DNA from: JANSWY01 sp965267245
GTDB lineage: Bacteria > Bacteroidota > Bacteroidia > Cytophagales > Cyclobacteriaceae
Length of the DNA stretch: 64,000 nucleotides
Direction of reading: 5' to 3'
Assembly: GCA_965267245.1 (NCBI GenBank)
Contig: OZ253939.1
Span: 6,324,001 to 6,388,000 of the forward strand
The notes beneath the pieces are model-generated. The model had not been told where the DNA came from and searched no databases. It saw only the letters and a list, made by a program, of their open reading frames with translations. Shown here in pieces: positions 9,037 through 17,734 of the stretch. The translations under genes and the position numbers were made by a program. Positions within the stretch are counted from its first letter, which is position 1; each line of letters opens with the position of its first letter.

Positions 9037-10272
9037 ATGCTACTTAAGGACACGTCATCCTCTGATGTATTGAATAAAAAGTACAACATACTTTATGTTG
9101 ATGATGAGGAAATTAACCTAAGGGTATTTAAATCTACTTTCAAAAAGCACTATAACGTCTACACCTGTTTAAGTGGTCCTGAAGCACTGGATTTATTACA
9201 AACAGAGAAAATTGATTTGATCATTACAGATCAAAGGATGCCTAAAATGAATGGGACGGAGTTACTTGGCAAGATTGTCCCAAAGCACCCTAATATTTTA
9301 AGGATGATCATGACCGGTTTCAGTGACCTGGAAGTAATCATTACAGCTGTTAACAATTTTGGCATTCACCAATACATCACCAAACCCTGGGAATATCAGG
9401 AATTGAAAGAAACAATCGATAATTTCTTAAAGGGTGAGTTCAGTGACAGTCTGATGCCTGAGATTTCAAGGACACAAGTGGAAAGCCCTGCCAGAGTTCA
9501 AACAGAGGAACCGGAGCAGTCTAATGGTCGACCAAAAGAAGAGGAGCCTGTATTTGATCCGGATGGTGCAGATTTAAAGAAGTTTACAGAAGCGTTAATC
9601 AGTAGCAAGGCTGACAATTTGTTCATACTTGATAAGCACTTTAGCCGAACATTTTTACTGAATTATTCAGGGTCTTGTGAAGGGAAAGAAAACCTGTTTA
9701 TCTATGAATTCAAGAAGGAAGATGCAGTCTTGACGTTTTTGATTGGCACAGACATAATCGGAATTCGGGGTACAATGGTAAAAGCTAATATTGCCGAATT
9801 TGCAAAAGACCTGTTGCTAGATAAAAAAGCCTTTAATCCGGTAGAATTTTTTAAAGATTTAAGTAGTTCAGTTACATCATACTTAAAAATACTTGGGCTT
9901 ACAGATAAGAATGTAAATATTCAAATGATCTATAAGCACATATCCAAGCCAAATGTTTGGTTGCTTACCAATACCGATAACCATTTGTTTTTTAAGCACG
10001 GCCAGGAAACAGAAGTTGAAGTTCATTCAAAATTATCAACACACCAGTTACGGATTTACAGGTTAACTCCAGAGAGATGTGATCGTTTTTACATGTTTAG
10101 CCGTGATTCAGAGAAACTGGAGGGAACGTTTGAGAATGATGTGAGAACCAAGTTGATAACAGTTCAATCAACATCTCCGGAAGCAAGAAAAGTAGAAATG
10201 AGATCTTTTATTGATTACAGTATTTCCAATGCCACAATAGATAAATTCACCTTGCTCGGGATTGATCTATAA
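9037..10272 (+). CDS. Response regulator: receiver plus degenerate PP2C/SpoIIE-like domain (copy 2)
   Basis: A 411-residue paralogue of the preceding protein. The receiver keeps all key residues (YVDDEE, Asp65 in LIITDQRMPKMNG, YITKPWE). A Glu/Pro-rich linker (about 140-180) precedes the output domain. There, LIGTDIIGIRGTMVKANI (near residue 235) and the C-terminal IDKFTLLGIDL replace the PP2C GDVSGHG and DDITLLVL motifs, so the phosphatase metal site also appears lost. The two copies share the same divergent C-terminal motif, DKF(S/T)L, implying degeneration before duplication. A 105-base spacer separates the copies, so this one might have its own promoter. Confidence 0.84.
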   Translation: MLLKDTSSSDVLNKKYNILYVDDEEINLRVFKSTFKKHYNVYTCLSGPEALDLLQTEKIDLIITDQRMPKMNGTELLGKIVPKHPNILRMIMTGFSDLEVIITAVNNFGIHQYITKPWEYQELKETIDNFLKGEFSDSLMPEISRTQVESPARVQTEEPEQSNGRPKEEEPVFDPDGADLKKFTEALISSKADNLFILDKHFSRTFLLNYSGSCEGKENLFIYEFKKEDAVLTFLIGTDIIGIRGTMVKANIAEFAKDLLLDKKAFNPVEFFKDLSSSVTSYLKILGLTDKNVNIQMIYKHISKPNVWLLTNTDNHLFFKHGQETEVEVHSKLSTHQLRIYRLTPERCDRFYMFSRDSEKLEGTFENDVRTKLITVQSTSPEARKVEMRSFIDYSISNATIDKFTLLGIDL

Positions 10273-10355
10273 CTAGTTACAATCTTTTTCTGTGTTACCC
10301 CTTCCATTGTCATTGAATGTTTTAAATTAGCGGCTTGTCCTAAGTCTACATTTGA

Positions 10356-11642
10356 ATGGAATATCTCAGAGGGCTGATCGGCCTGATTTGTCTCGTTGGA
10401 TTTGTCTATTTATTTTCTACCAACCGATCAAAGATTGATTGGCGTCTTGTTGGTATTGGAATAAGTCTTCAGATTTTGTTTGGTGTATTGGTGAAGAAAG
10501 TCAAATTCGTGAGAATTGGATTTGATTGGGTGAGCAATCAATTTGTTACCTTACTGGGGTTTGCAAATGATGGAACAGCCTTTCTTTTTGGAGACTATTT
10601 AATGAATCAGGATAATGTAGGGTTTGTATTTGCTCTTAAAGTTCTTCCCACCGTAATTTTCTTTTCAACCCTCACTGCGGGGCTTTATTATCTCGGAGTT
10701 TTACAGGTTTTGGTTAAGGGAATAGCCTGGGTAATGGCCAAAACTATGCGTCTTTCAGGAGCTGAATCCTTAAGTGCAGCGGGTAATATATTTTTGGGGC
10801 AGACAGAAGCTCCTTTACTTGTCAGACCTTTTATTCCCAAAATGACAGTTTCAGAACTAATGTGTCTGATGACAGGAGGAATGGCTACTATAGCAGGAGG
10901 AGTATTAGCGGGGTATGTGGCATTTTTAGGGGGAGAAGACCCAGCATTACGTGCCCAGTTTGCATCGTATCTGTTGAGTGCATCAATAATGAATGCACCC
11001 GCAGCTATTGTTATGGCAAAAATTGTCATGCCAGAACTCAATAGGGACCAGATAGATTCCAGTTTGAATGTGAATACTGAAACACTTGGTGTCAATCTTG
11101 TGGATGCATTGGCAAAAGGAGCAGCAGATGGTTTAAAACTGGCTATGAATATAGGCGCTATGTTATTGGCTTTCATAGCAATCATCTTTGCTGTCAACTA
11201 TCTATTATCCAGCTTCGGTGATCTTGTTGGTTTAAATACCTGGGTCATTGAATTTACAGACGGGAGATTTCAGTCTTTTTCTCTTGAGTTTATTTTGGGT
11301 CAGGTATTCAGAGTATTTGCCTTTTTGATTGGGGTAGATTGGAGTGAAAGTGCTTTGGTAGGTAGTTTATTGGGGCAGAAGATTGTTATCAATGAATTTG
11401 TTGCTTATACAGGTCTGGCTGAATTTAAGAGTGCAGGTTTGTTGAGTGATAAATCTATTCTCATTGCTACCTATGCGTTATGTGGATTTGCCAATTTCAG
11501 TTCAATTGCAATTCAAATAGGTGGGATAGGTGGTATGGCCCCATCTCAGCAGGGAACCATTTCAAAACTTGGCTTTAGGGCCTTACTAGCTGCCACGGTT
11601 GCTACCATGATGACAGCTACAATAGCAGGGGCACTTTTTTAG
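10356..11642 (+). CDS. Concentrative nucleoside transporter (NupC/CNT family)
   Basis: A 428-residue polytopic inner-membrane protein that imports nucleosides coupled to an ion gradient. CNT signatures are visible: AGNIFLGQTEAPLLVRPF in the gate region, MTGGMATIAGGVLAGYVAFLG, and QKIVINEFVAYTGL and CGFANFSSIAIQIGG in the C-terminal half. The length matches bacterial NupC-type proteins. The stop codon overlaps the stop of the convergent methylglyoxal synthase gene by 4 bases. Nucleoside specificity and the coupling ion cannot be read from the sequence. Confidence 0.93.
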   Translation: MEYLRGLIGLICLVGFVYLFSTNRSKIDWRLVGIGISLQILFGVLVKKVKFVRIGFDWVSNQFVTLLGFANDGTAFLFGDYLMNQDNVGFVFALKVLPTVIFFSTLTAGLYYLGVLQVLVKGIAWVMAKTMRLSGAESLSAAGNIFLGQTEAPLLVRPFIPKMTVSELMCLMTGGMATIAGGVLAGYVAFLGGEDPALRAQFASYLLSASIMNAPAAIVMAKIVMPELNRDQIDSSLNVNTETLGVNLVDALAKGAADGLKLAMNIGAMLLAFIAIIFAVNYLLSSFGDLVGLNTWVIEFTDGRFQSFSLEFILGQVFRVFAFLIGVDWSESALVGSLLGQKIVINEFVAYTGLAEFKSAGLLSDKSILIATYALCGFANFSSIAIQIGGIGGMAPSQQGTISKLGFRALLAATVATMMTATIAGALF

Positions 11643-12007
11643 CCCTTGACTTTCAGTCCTTTTACCATTAAAAGAGCGGATGCCTTGTTGGTGGCCAATG
11701 GAATATTGTGAACGTCACATATTCTCATTAACATCTGGACATCGGGTTCGTGGGGATGTTTATCTAACGGATCTCTGAAGAATATGACAAGGTCAAGCTT
11801 TTTCTCAGCTGCCAGGGCTGCTATTTGTGCATCACCGCCTAGTGGCCCACTTAGGAATTTATGAACTTCTAAACCAGCGTTTTCTACATGGCCTCCTGTT
11901 GTTCCTGTCGCTACAATTTCAGCTTTTCCCAGGTAACTTTTGTTCTCTAACAGGAAGGATACCATATCAGCTTTTTTACCGTCGTGGGCGATGATCGCGA
12001 TTTTCAT
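11639..12007 (-). CDS. mgsA: Methylglyoxal synthase
   Basis: A 122-residue enzyme that converts dihydroxyacetone phosphate to methylglyoxal and phosphate, a bypass that relieves sugar-phosphate stress. Hallmarks are IIAHDGKKADM, the phosphate-binding TGTTGG, SGPLGGDAQI and FFRDPLDKHPHEPDVQ, which carry the catalytic Asp and conserved His residues. It is slightly shorter than the E. coli enzyme but complete. It lies downstream of pckA on the same strand, beyond an intrinsic terminator, so it is probably transcribed separately. Confidence 0.94.
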   Translation of the reverse strand: MKIAIIAHDGKKADMVSFLLENKSYLGKAEIVATGTTGGHVENAGLEVHKFLSGPLGGDAQIAALAAEKKLDLVIFFRDPLDKHPHEPDVQMLMRICDVHNIPLATNKASALLMVKGLKVKG

Positions 12008-12074
12008 AATTCCGAGATTAAAATTCTGGCTTGAAGTTAGAATTCTTTTCTATTAAATGGAATGGTAGGATCAT

Positions 12075-12104
12075 AAAAAAGCCCTAAGGAAACCTAAGGG
12101 CTTT
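12075..12104 (-). terminator. Intrinsic terminator downstream of pckA
   Basis: Read on the minus strand, AAAGCCC pairs with GGGCTTT and the stem is extended by four more pairs around one A-A mismatch. Six U residues follow. It lies about 33 bases after the pckA stop. Confidence 0.8.
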
Positions 12105-12136
12105 GTTAATAAACTATACGAAAAATTCAAAAAAGA

Positions 12137-13777
12137 CTAATTATGAGTATTATTAGTTCCCATATACTTTAGGTTAGGTTTCGGAGCACCGCTCATGATC
12201 TCTTCATTAGCAAATTCCTTATACTTCTCGAAGTTCTCATTAAAGGCGTCAGCCAGTTCGTTAGCTTTCTTATAGAATGCTACGTCATTTTTCCATGTTT
12301 CTCTCGGACTCAAAACCTCTGAAGGGACTTCAGGGCATGTCATAGGGATTTCTGTGCCGAATATTGAATGCGTCCTGTAGCCAACATTATCCAGTGTTCC
12401 GTTTAATGCGGCTGTGATCATGGCTCTAGTGTATTTGAGCTTGATCCTAGATCCAACACCATAAGGACCACCAGTCCAACCAGTGTTGATCAACCAGATG
12501 TTTACTTCATACTGTTCCATTTTCTTACCTAACATTTCTGCGTACTTAGTTGGGTGAAGAGGTAAAAATGGAGAACCGAAACATGCACTAAAAGTAGTTT
12601 GTGGTTCAGTAATACCAGCTTCTGTGCCTGCTACTTTGGCGGTATACCCAGAAATAAAATGGAACATGGCCTGAGCTTTATTTAGTTTCTGAATTGGAGG
12701 GATTACTCCAAAAGCATCACAAGTAAGGAAGAAGATGTTTTTAGGAACACCTCCTACAGAAGGAGAAACGGAATTGGCAATGTGATAAATTGGGTAAGCC
12801 GCTCTCGTATTTTCAGTTACTGTAGCATTCTCATAGTCTACTGTTCTTGTACCATCCTGATACCTGGTGTTTTCAACAATGGCGCCAAACTTAATGGCAT
12901 CAAATATCTCAGGTTCTTTTTCTCTGGTTAAGTCAATTACTTTAGCATAGCAACCACCTTCAAAGTTGAATACGTTTTTATCAGTCCACCCATGTTCATC
13001 ATCTCCAATTAATCCTCTGTTGGGGTCTGCAGAAAGGGTAGTTTTCCCTGTTCCTGATAAACCAAAGAAAATGGCAGTGTCATGCTTCTCATAACCAATA
13101 TTTGCGGAGCAGTGCATGGACAGAACACCTTTTTCTTCCGGAAGCATGTAGTTTAAAACTGAGAAAATTCCTTTTTTCATTTCTCCGGCATATCCAGTTC
13201 CTCCGATTAGGATGATTCTCTTAGAAAGGTTTATGATGGCGAAATTGCCTTGTCTTGTGCCGTCAGTATCCGGATCAGCTTCAAATTCCGGAATATGAAT
13301 GATGGTAAAATTAGGGTCAAAAGATTCAAGTTTGTAACGCTCCGGTCTAAGGAACATGTTGTAGCAAAACAGGTTATGCCAGGCATTGGTGTTGATCACC
13401 CGAAGGTTCAACCTGTATGTCTTGTCTGCTCCAGCATATGCATCACGCACAAATACTTCCTTATCTTTCAAGTGAGCAATCATTTTCTGATGAATTTGAT
13501 CAAAATGCTCTTCAGAAATAGGGAAGTTCACAGGGCCCCACCAAACAGTGTTTTCTGTTTTAGCGTCTTTCACAATGAACCTGTCTTTCGGAGATCTACC
13601 AGTAAATTTACCAGTGTCTGCCATCAAGGCACCAGTATCCGTAAGTGAACCCTCACCTCTTTGTAGTGCGTGTTCAATTAACTCAGCTGGTGTTAAGTTC
13701 CAGTAGGCTTTACTTACCTCAGTAATTCCTACCTTATCCAGACCGTTTTGTGTTGGTTTTAAGCCAATTTCTTGCAT
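12137..13777 (-). CDS. pckA: Phosphoenolpyruvate carboxykinase (ATP)
   Basis: A 546-residue enzyme interconverting oxaloacetate + ATP and PEP + CO2 + ADP, central to gluconeogenesis and, in many Bacteroidota, to anaplerosis. The ATP-type kinase loop GLSGTGKTTLSADPNRG is followed by the metal-binding GDDEHGW. Also present are TGRSPKDRFIV near the N-terminus, ANIGYEKHDTAIFFG, and NTGWTGGPYGVGSRIKLKYTRA near the C-terminus. The length is normal. A candidate Bacteroidota promoter lies about 35-60 bases upstream. The gene is divergent from the OPT transporter gene. Confidence 0.97.
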   Translation of the reverse strand: MQEIGLKPTQNGLDKVGITEVSKAYWNLTPAELIEHALQRGEGSLTDTGALMADTGKFTGRSPKDRFIVKDAKTENTVWWGPVNFPISEEHFDQIHQKMIAHLKDKEVFVRDAYAGADKTYRLNLRVINTNAWHNLFCYNMFLRPERYKLESFDPNFTIIHIPEFEADPDTDGTRQGNFAIINLSKRIILIGGTGYAGEMKKGIFSVLNYMLPEEKGVLSMHCSANIGYEKHDTAIFFGLSGTGKTTLSADPNRGLIGDDEHGWTDKNVFNFEGGCYAKVIDLTREKEPEIFDAIKFGAIVENTRYQDGTRTVDYENATVTENTRAAYPIYHIANSVSPSVGGVPKNIFFLTCDAFGVIPPIQKLNKAQAMFHFISGYTAKVAGTEAGITEPQTTFSACFGSPFLPLHPTKYAEMLGKKMEQYEVNIWLINTGWTGGPYGVGSRIKLKYTRAMITAALNGTLDNVGYRTHSIFGTEIPMTCPEVPSEVLSPRETWKNDVAFYKKANELADAFNENFEKYKEFANEEIMSGAPKPNLKYMGTNNTHN

Positions 13778-13810
13778 TACTTTTTTGAATTTGTTGTTTG
13801 TTTAAGGCGG

Positions 13811-13839
13811 CAAAGCTAATAAATAAAAGTGTTGCAAAA
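13811..13839 (-). promoter_or_regulatory. Candidate pckA promoter (Bacteroidota type)
   Basis: On the minus strand the -7 element TAGCTTTG (13811-13818) exactly matches TAnnTTTG. A TTTTGC element lies about 16 bases upstream, near the usual -33 position. Transcription would start roughly 30 bases before the pckA ATG. Confidence 0.4.
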
Positions 13840-13982
13840 TAGCAAAAAACGCACTTTCAAACGTTTGCATGACCAAAAAATAGGCTTATGACTTTAATGC
13901 AAAAAATTATGTATTTTGCGGGATATTTTGACAACACTTTTTTGTAACAATAAATTAAGCAACAAGCGAAACCTAATCTTGT

Positions 13983-15932
13983 ATGGAGGAAAACGAAAAA
14001 CCTTACATTGACTCTGGTAAGATTTTACCGGAAACCACAGTAAAAGCATTTATCCTGGGAGCCATCCTGTCAGCTGCTTTAGCCGCGGCAAATGCATACC
14101 TGGGATTGTTTGCAGGTCTAACAGTATCAGCATCGATTCCTGCGGCTGTTATTTCCATGGCTGTATTGAAACTGTTTAAAAAGAATAACATTTTAGAAAA
14201 CAATATTGTACAAACAGCAGCATCAGCAGGAGAGTCTCTTGCAGCTGGTGTAATATTTACTTTTCCAGCCCTTGTATTGATGGGGTACTGGACAGAATTC
14301 AGCTATCTGGAAACAGCACTAATCGCATTGGCAGGAGGGGTATTAGGAGTATTTTTTACTATACCACTACGATCTGCCCTGATTGTTAAACAGAAATTGA
14401 AGTTCCCTGAAGGAGTAGCCACTTCAGAAGTACTAAAAAGTGGTGAAGAAGGTGGTAAGGCAATTATGTATTTAGCAATAGGTGGTCTGGTTGGAGCTTT
14501 CGTGAAGATTTCCGAATCTGGATTGAAAATTTGGGATGCAGTTTTTGAAAAAGCTTCATTCGCTGCTGAAAAAACTTACTTGTATTTTGGAATGAACCTG
14601 AGCCCGGCTTTGATGTCAGTAGGATATATTGTGGGACTTAGAATTGCAACACTGGTTTTTGCCGGAGGAGTAATTAGCTGGTGGGTAGCGATTCCAATTT
14701 ACCTGGCTATAAATGGTAACCCAACAGGCCTTGATGCAGAAGCATTAGGAGGTTCTACCTGGAGTTCTCAAATTAGGTTCCTGGGAGTAGGCGCCATGGT
14801 AGTTGGCGGTTTATGGGCCTTGATAAGCCTTAAAGGGGCAATTGGATCTGCTCTAAATGCAGGGTTGAAGGCAATAAAAAGCAAAGGAGAAGAACAAGAG
14901 GTTCTAAGAACCGAAAAAGATACTCCAATGAAATGGGTGATCATCGGAATTGGTGCTATGGTTGTTCCAATTTTCATTATTTATTTAAGAGAAATTGAGC
15001 AAATTCCAATTTCAATGTTGATGGCGATAATCATGGTCATTGCAGGGTTTTTATTTGCCTCAGTAGCGGGATATATGGCAGGACTAGTTGGAAGTTCTAA
15101 TAATCCTATCTCAGGTGTAACCATTGCTACAATCCTAACTTCTTCATTGATTTTATTAGCACTTTTGGGGACGGGTTCGGAGAAAGGTCCAGCTGCTGCC
15201 ATAATGATTGGTTCTGTTGTGGCATGTGCTGCAGCAATTGCCGGAGACAACATGCAAGATTTGAAAGCTGGTCATATACTTGGCGCTACTCCTTACAGGC
15301 AACAAATAATGCAGATGGTAGGTGTGGTTGCAGCAGCGTTTGCTATGCCATCTATACTTGAGCTTCTAAATCAGGCGTACGGCTTTGGGCCTGCTACAGC
15401 TGAGCATCCAAATGCACTTGCCGCACCTCAAGCAACTTTGATGCAAAGTGTAGCTGTTGGTGTTTTTGGAGGAGGACTTCCATGGACGATGGTATTTATT
15501 GGAATGGGACTTGGTGTTTTGATAATCATTGCTGATAAAATTCAAGAAGCCAGAGGATCCGAATGGAGAATTCCAGTATTGGCCGTAGCGGTTGGTCTAT
15601 ACTTGCCATTTGAGTTAGATAGTGCCATTATGCTGGGCGGAATAATTGCGTTTATGGTGAGTAATTATCAGAAGAAAAAGAAATCTGAAGTGAAGGATGT
15701 TGCTGCAGCTGAACAAAGGAGTAACAGGACCGGATTACTTTTTGCTTCAGGTCTGATAACAGGAGAAGCTTTGATTGGAATTTTGCTGGCTATTCCAATT
15801 GTAATTACTGAAAGAGATGACTTCATGGCAATCGTTGACAATACTTTTGGAAGTTTGCCAGGTCTGGCCGTTATTGTTGCCATTTGTATCTATCTATATC
15901 ACCTGGCTACAAAAGCATTTAAAACAGAATAA
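13983..15932 (+). CDS. Oligopeptide transporter, OPT family
   Basis: A 649-residue polytopic inner-membrane protein with many hydrophobic helices. OPT-type motifs include NAYLGLFAGLTVSASIPAAV near the N-terminus, LKFPEGVATSEVLKSGE, GSSNNPISGVTIAT, GDNMQDLKAGHILGATP, and a C-terminal LPFELDSAIMLGG. OPT proteins import oligopeptides or metal-chelator conjugates; the substrate here is not deducible. A cytoplasmic lysine-rich loop (YQKKKKSE) precedes the last helices. A clear terminator follows about 20 bases after the stop. Confidence 0.92.
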   Translation: MEENEKPYIDSGKILPETTVKAFILGAILSAALAAANAYLGLFAGLTVSASIPAAVISMAVLKLFKKNNILENNIVQTAASAGESLAAGVIFTFPALVLMGYWTEFSYLETALIALAGGVLGVFFTIPLRSALIVKQKLKFPEGVATSEVLKSGEEGGKAIMYLAIGGLVGAFVKISESGLKIWDAVFEKASFAAEKTYLYFGMNLSPALMSVGYIVGLRIATLVFAGGVISWWVAIPIYLAINGNPTGLDAEALGGSTWSSQIRFLGVGAMVVGGLWALISLKGAIGSALNAGLKAIKSKGEEQEVLRTEKDTPMKWVIIGIGAMVVPIFIIYLREIEQIPISMLMAIIMVIAGFLFASVAGYMAGLVGSSNNPISGVTIATILTSSLILLALLGTGSEKGPAAAIMIGSVVACAAAIAGDNMQDLKAGHILGATPYRQQIMQMVGVVAAAFAMPSILELLNQAYGFGPATAEHPNALAAPQATLMQSVAVGVFGGGLPWTMVFIGMGLGVLIIIADKIQEARGSEWRIPVLAVAVGLYLPFELDSAIMLGGIIAFMVSNYQKKKKSEVKDVAAAEQRSNRTGLLFASGLITGEALIGILLAIPIVITERDDFMAIVDNTFGSLPGLAVIVAICIYLYHLATKAFKTE

Positions 15933-15954
15933 GGTTATTGATATCTATTTAAGA

Positions 15955-15989
15955 AGGATCATCTAAATTTTTAGATGGTCCTTTTTTTT
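15955..15989 (+). terminator. Intrinsic terminator of the OPT transporter gene
   Basis: A 13-bp stem (AGGATCATCTAAA with TTTAGATGGTCCT, one G-U pair) and a two-base loop in the simplest folding. It runs into an eight-T tract. Confidence 0.85.
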
Positions 15990-16112
15990 GTGGGGATAAC
16001 ATTAAGAGAACAAATACATAAGAAGAAAGATAAAAGACAGGAATGTCTTTTCAATTTTTCACAACCCTACATGCTTTGTCTTTTTTCTAAAATCTTTGCT
16101 CCTGGCAGATCA

Positions 16113-17588
16113 TCAAAAGAAAGGTTTCCATTTTTCTTCCGGAGACCTAGGAGTCAACAGGCTAATTGAAATCAATGCCACCAAAGATAAAATCAATGAA
16201 GGGATGGCAATGTAATCCGTATCTACAGGGAAGCTCACACCAAACACGCTGAATGAGGCTCCTGTACTTTCCATTATTTTATTAATTACAGGTACAGACA
16301 TCCCACAGATGATAGAAGCGACACCACCCTGAGCAGTTACACGCTTCCAAAAGAATGAGGCTAATAGGACAGGGGCAAGGGATGCTCCAATCATTGTGTA
16401 CGAAATGAATGCCATTTCAAGGATCGTTTCAAATTGGGAAACCATCAAATAAGCAATTACTCCCAGGACAACAACAATGATACGTTGGACTTTTAGAGAG
16501 TTACCATTCTCGCCTTTGATCACATATTTTGAAATCAGGTCTCTGGATACATTTGTAGAAGTAACCATTAGGAAAGTATTTCCAGTGGAAAGGATAATCG
16601 CCAGGCCAGCTGCAAATAATACTGATCCAGCCAGTGCAGGCATTTGCTCAAAACCGATTCTCAAAATGATTTCTTCTGCCATGGCCTGATTTACTTCACC
16701 GTTTTCAAGAAAAAACCTTGGGTCCTCTGAATAGATAGCAAATCCTACTACGGCGATCGTACACATCAAAACTTCAATGCCAACAACACCAATTAACATC
16801 CAAAAAACAGCTTGCTTTGCGGCCTTCTCATCTTTGGCAGAGTTGAATTTTTGATACATTGAACTTTCACTCATCAAGAGCAGGAATGTTGGAAGAATAA
16901 TACCGATGATCCAGAAGATATCATGACCTTCAGTAATGGATAGGTAGTCGGGGTTTTTGGCATTGATGGTTGTGATTACCTGATCCCACCCTCCATGTGA
17001 CTCAATAGCAAACGGTAGTGCCATCAGCATGGCGATAATCATTATAGCTCCATTAAAAATATCAATGGAAACAATTGATACCATACCTGCAAGTGCAGTG
17101 AAAGCTATGATCACAATGCATGAAATGATCATTCCCATCTCGGGTGAAATAGCTCCCTCTGTGAGGATACTAATGAACCTTCCTCCTCCTTTAAACTGGT
17201 AACCAGCAATCACCAGGTAAGCAACAATAATAGTAACTGTACCTAATAACCTTGCGGTGTTATTGTACCTTGTCTCAAGTAGATCTGTTAATGTGTATTT
17301 AGCAATCTTTCGTACCCTGGAGGCAATGAAATACACTAAAATGATTCCAACCCAGGCGCCAGCTGAAAACCAAAGTTCTGAAAAACCAGTACGAAATGTC
17401 AGTCCTGCTGTACCAAATAAACTACCAGAGCCAATCCATGTACAAATTAAGGTACCTACAAGCATATAAACCGGAACTCCTCTTCCTGCAACAACGAAAT
17501 CAGCTTCAGTTTTGACAGAACGACTCTTGTAAACAATAATACCAATAAGAATGGCTAAATAACCGAGGGTTACGATTAGGTATGTCAT
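16113..17588 (-). CDS. Sodium:solute symporter (SSS family)
   Basis: A 491-residue polytopic membrane protein with the LeuT-like SSS architecture, starting with a short periplasmic N-terminus (MTYLIVTLGYLAILIGI). SSS features include the early GRGVPVYMLVGTLICTWIGSG segment in helices 1-2, KIAKYTLTDLLETRYN, and SSMYQKFNSAKDEKAAK. It would couple sodium entry to uptake of a small solute that cannot be specified. No partner gene is adjacent, and it ends convergent to the OPT transporter region. Confidence 0.9.
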   Translation of the reverse strand: MTYLIVTLGYLAILIGIIVYKSRSVKTEADFVVAGRGVPVYMLVGTLICTWIGSGSLFGTAGLTFRTGFSELWFSAGAWVGIILVYFIASRVRKIAKYTLTDLLETRYNNTARLLGTVTIIVAYLVIAGYQFKGGGRFISILTEGAISPEMGMIISCIVIIAFTALAGMVSIVSIDIFNGAIMIIAMLMALPFAIESHGGWDQVITTINAKNPDYLSITEGHDIFWIIGIILPTFLLLMSESSMYQKFNSAKDEKAAKQAVFWMLIGVVGIEVLMCTIAVVGFAIYSEDPRFFLENGEVNQAMAEEIILRIGFEQMPALAGSVLFAAGLAIILSTGNTFLMVTSTNVSRDLISKYVIKGENGNSLKVQRIIVVVLGVIAYLMVSQFETILEMAFISYTMIGASLAPVLLASFFWKRVTAQGGVASIICGMSVPVINKIMESTGASFSVFGVSFPVDTDYIAIPSLILSLVALISISLLTPRSPEEKWKPFF

Positions 17589-17680
17589 GGGCTAATTTAT
17601 TTCAAATCTGGCAAACCTAACAATGAAATTTGAAACATAAAACCTTTGCTTCTTTTATAAACAGAAGTTCAGATGAAACA

Positions 17681-17707
17681 AAAAACCACCTAATAAATCA
17701 GGTGGTC
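17681..17707 (-). terminator. Intrinsic terminator of the 17.7-20.8 kb operon
   Basis: On the minus strand ACCACCT pairs with AGGTGGT around an eight-base loop. Several U residues follow. It is about 28 bases after the stop of the DUF5723-like gene. Confidence 0.8.
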
Positions 17708-17734
17708 TTCATTGATATCTATTAATAAGTTCAT

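Noticed and set aside
10688..11197. 169-codon minus-strand ORF inside the nucleoside transporter gene
   Set aside because: It is antisense to a well-supported CNT gene, and its composition is what reverse-complemented membrane-protein codons give.
13905..13940. Two TATTTTG boxes before the OPT gene as promoters
   Set aside because: Each is one base short of the TAnnTTTG spacing and has no convincing -33 partner.
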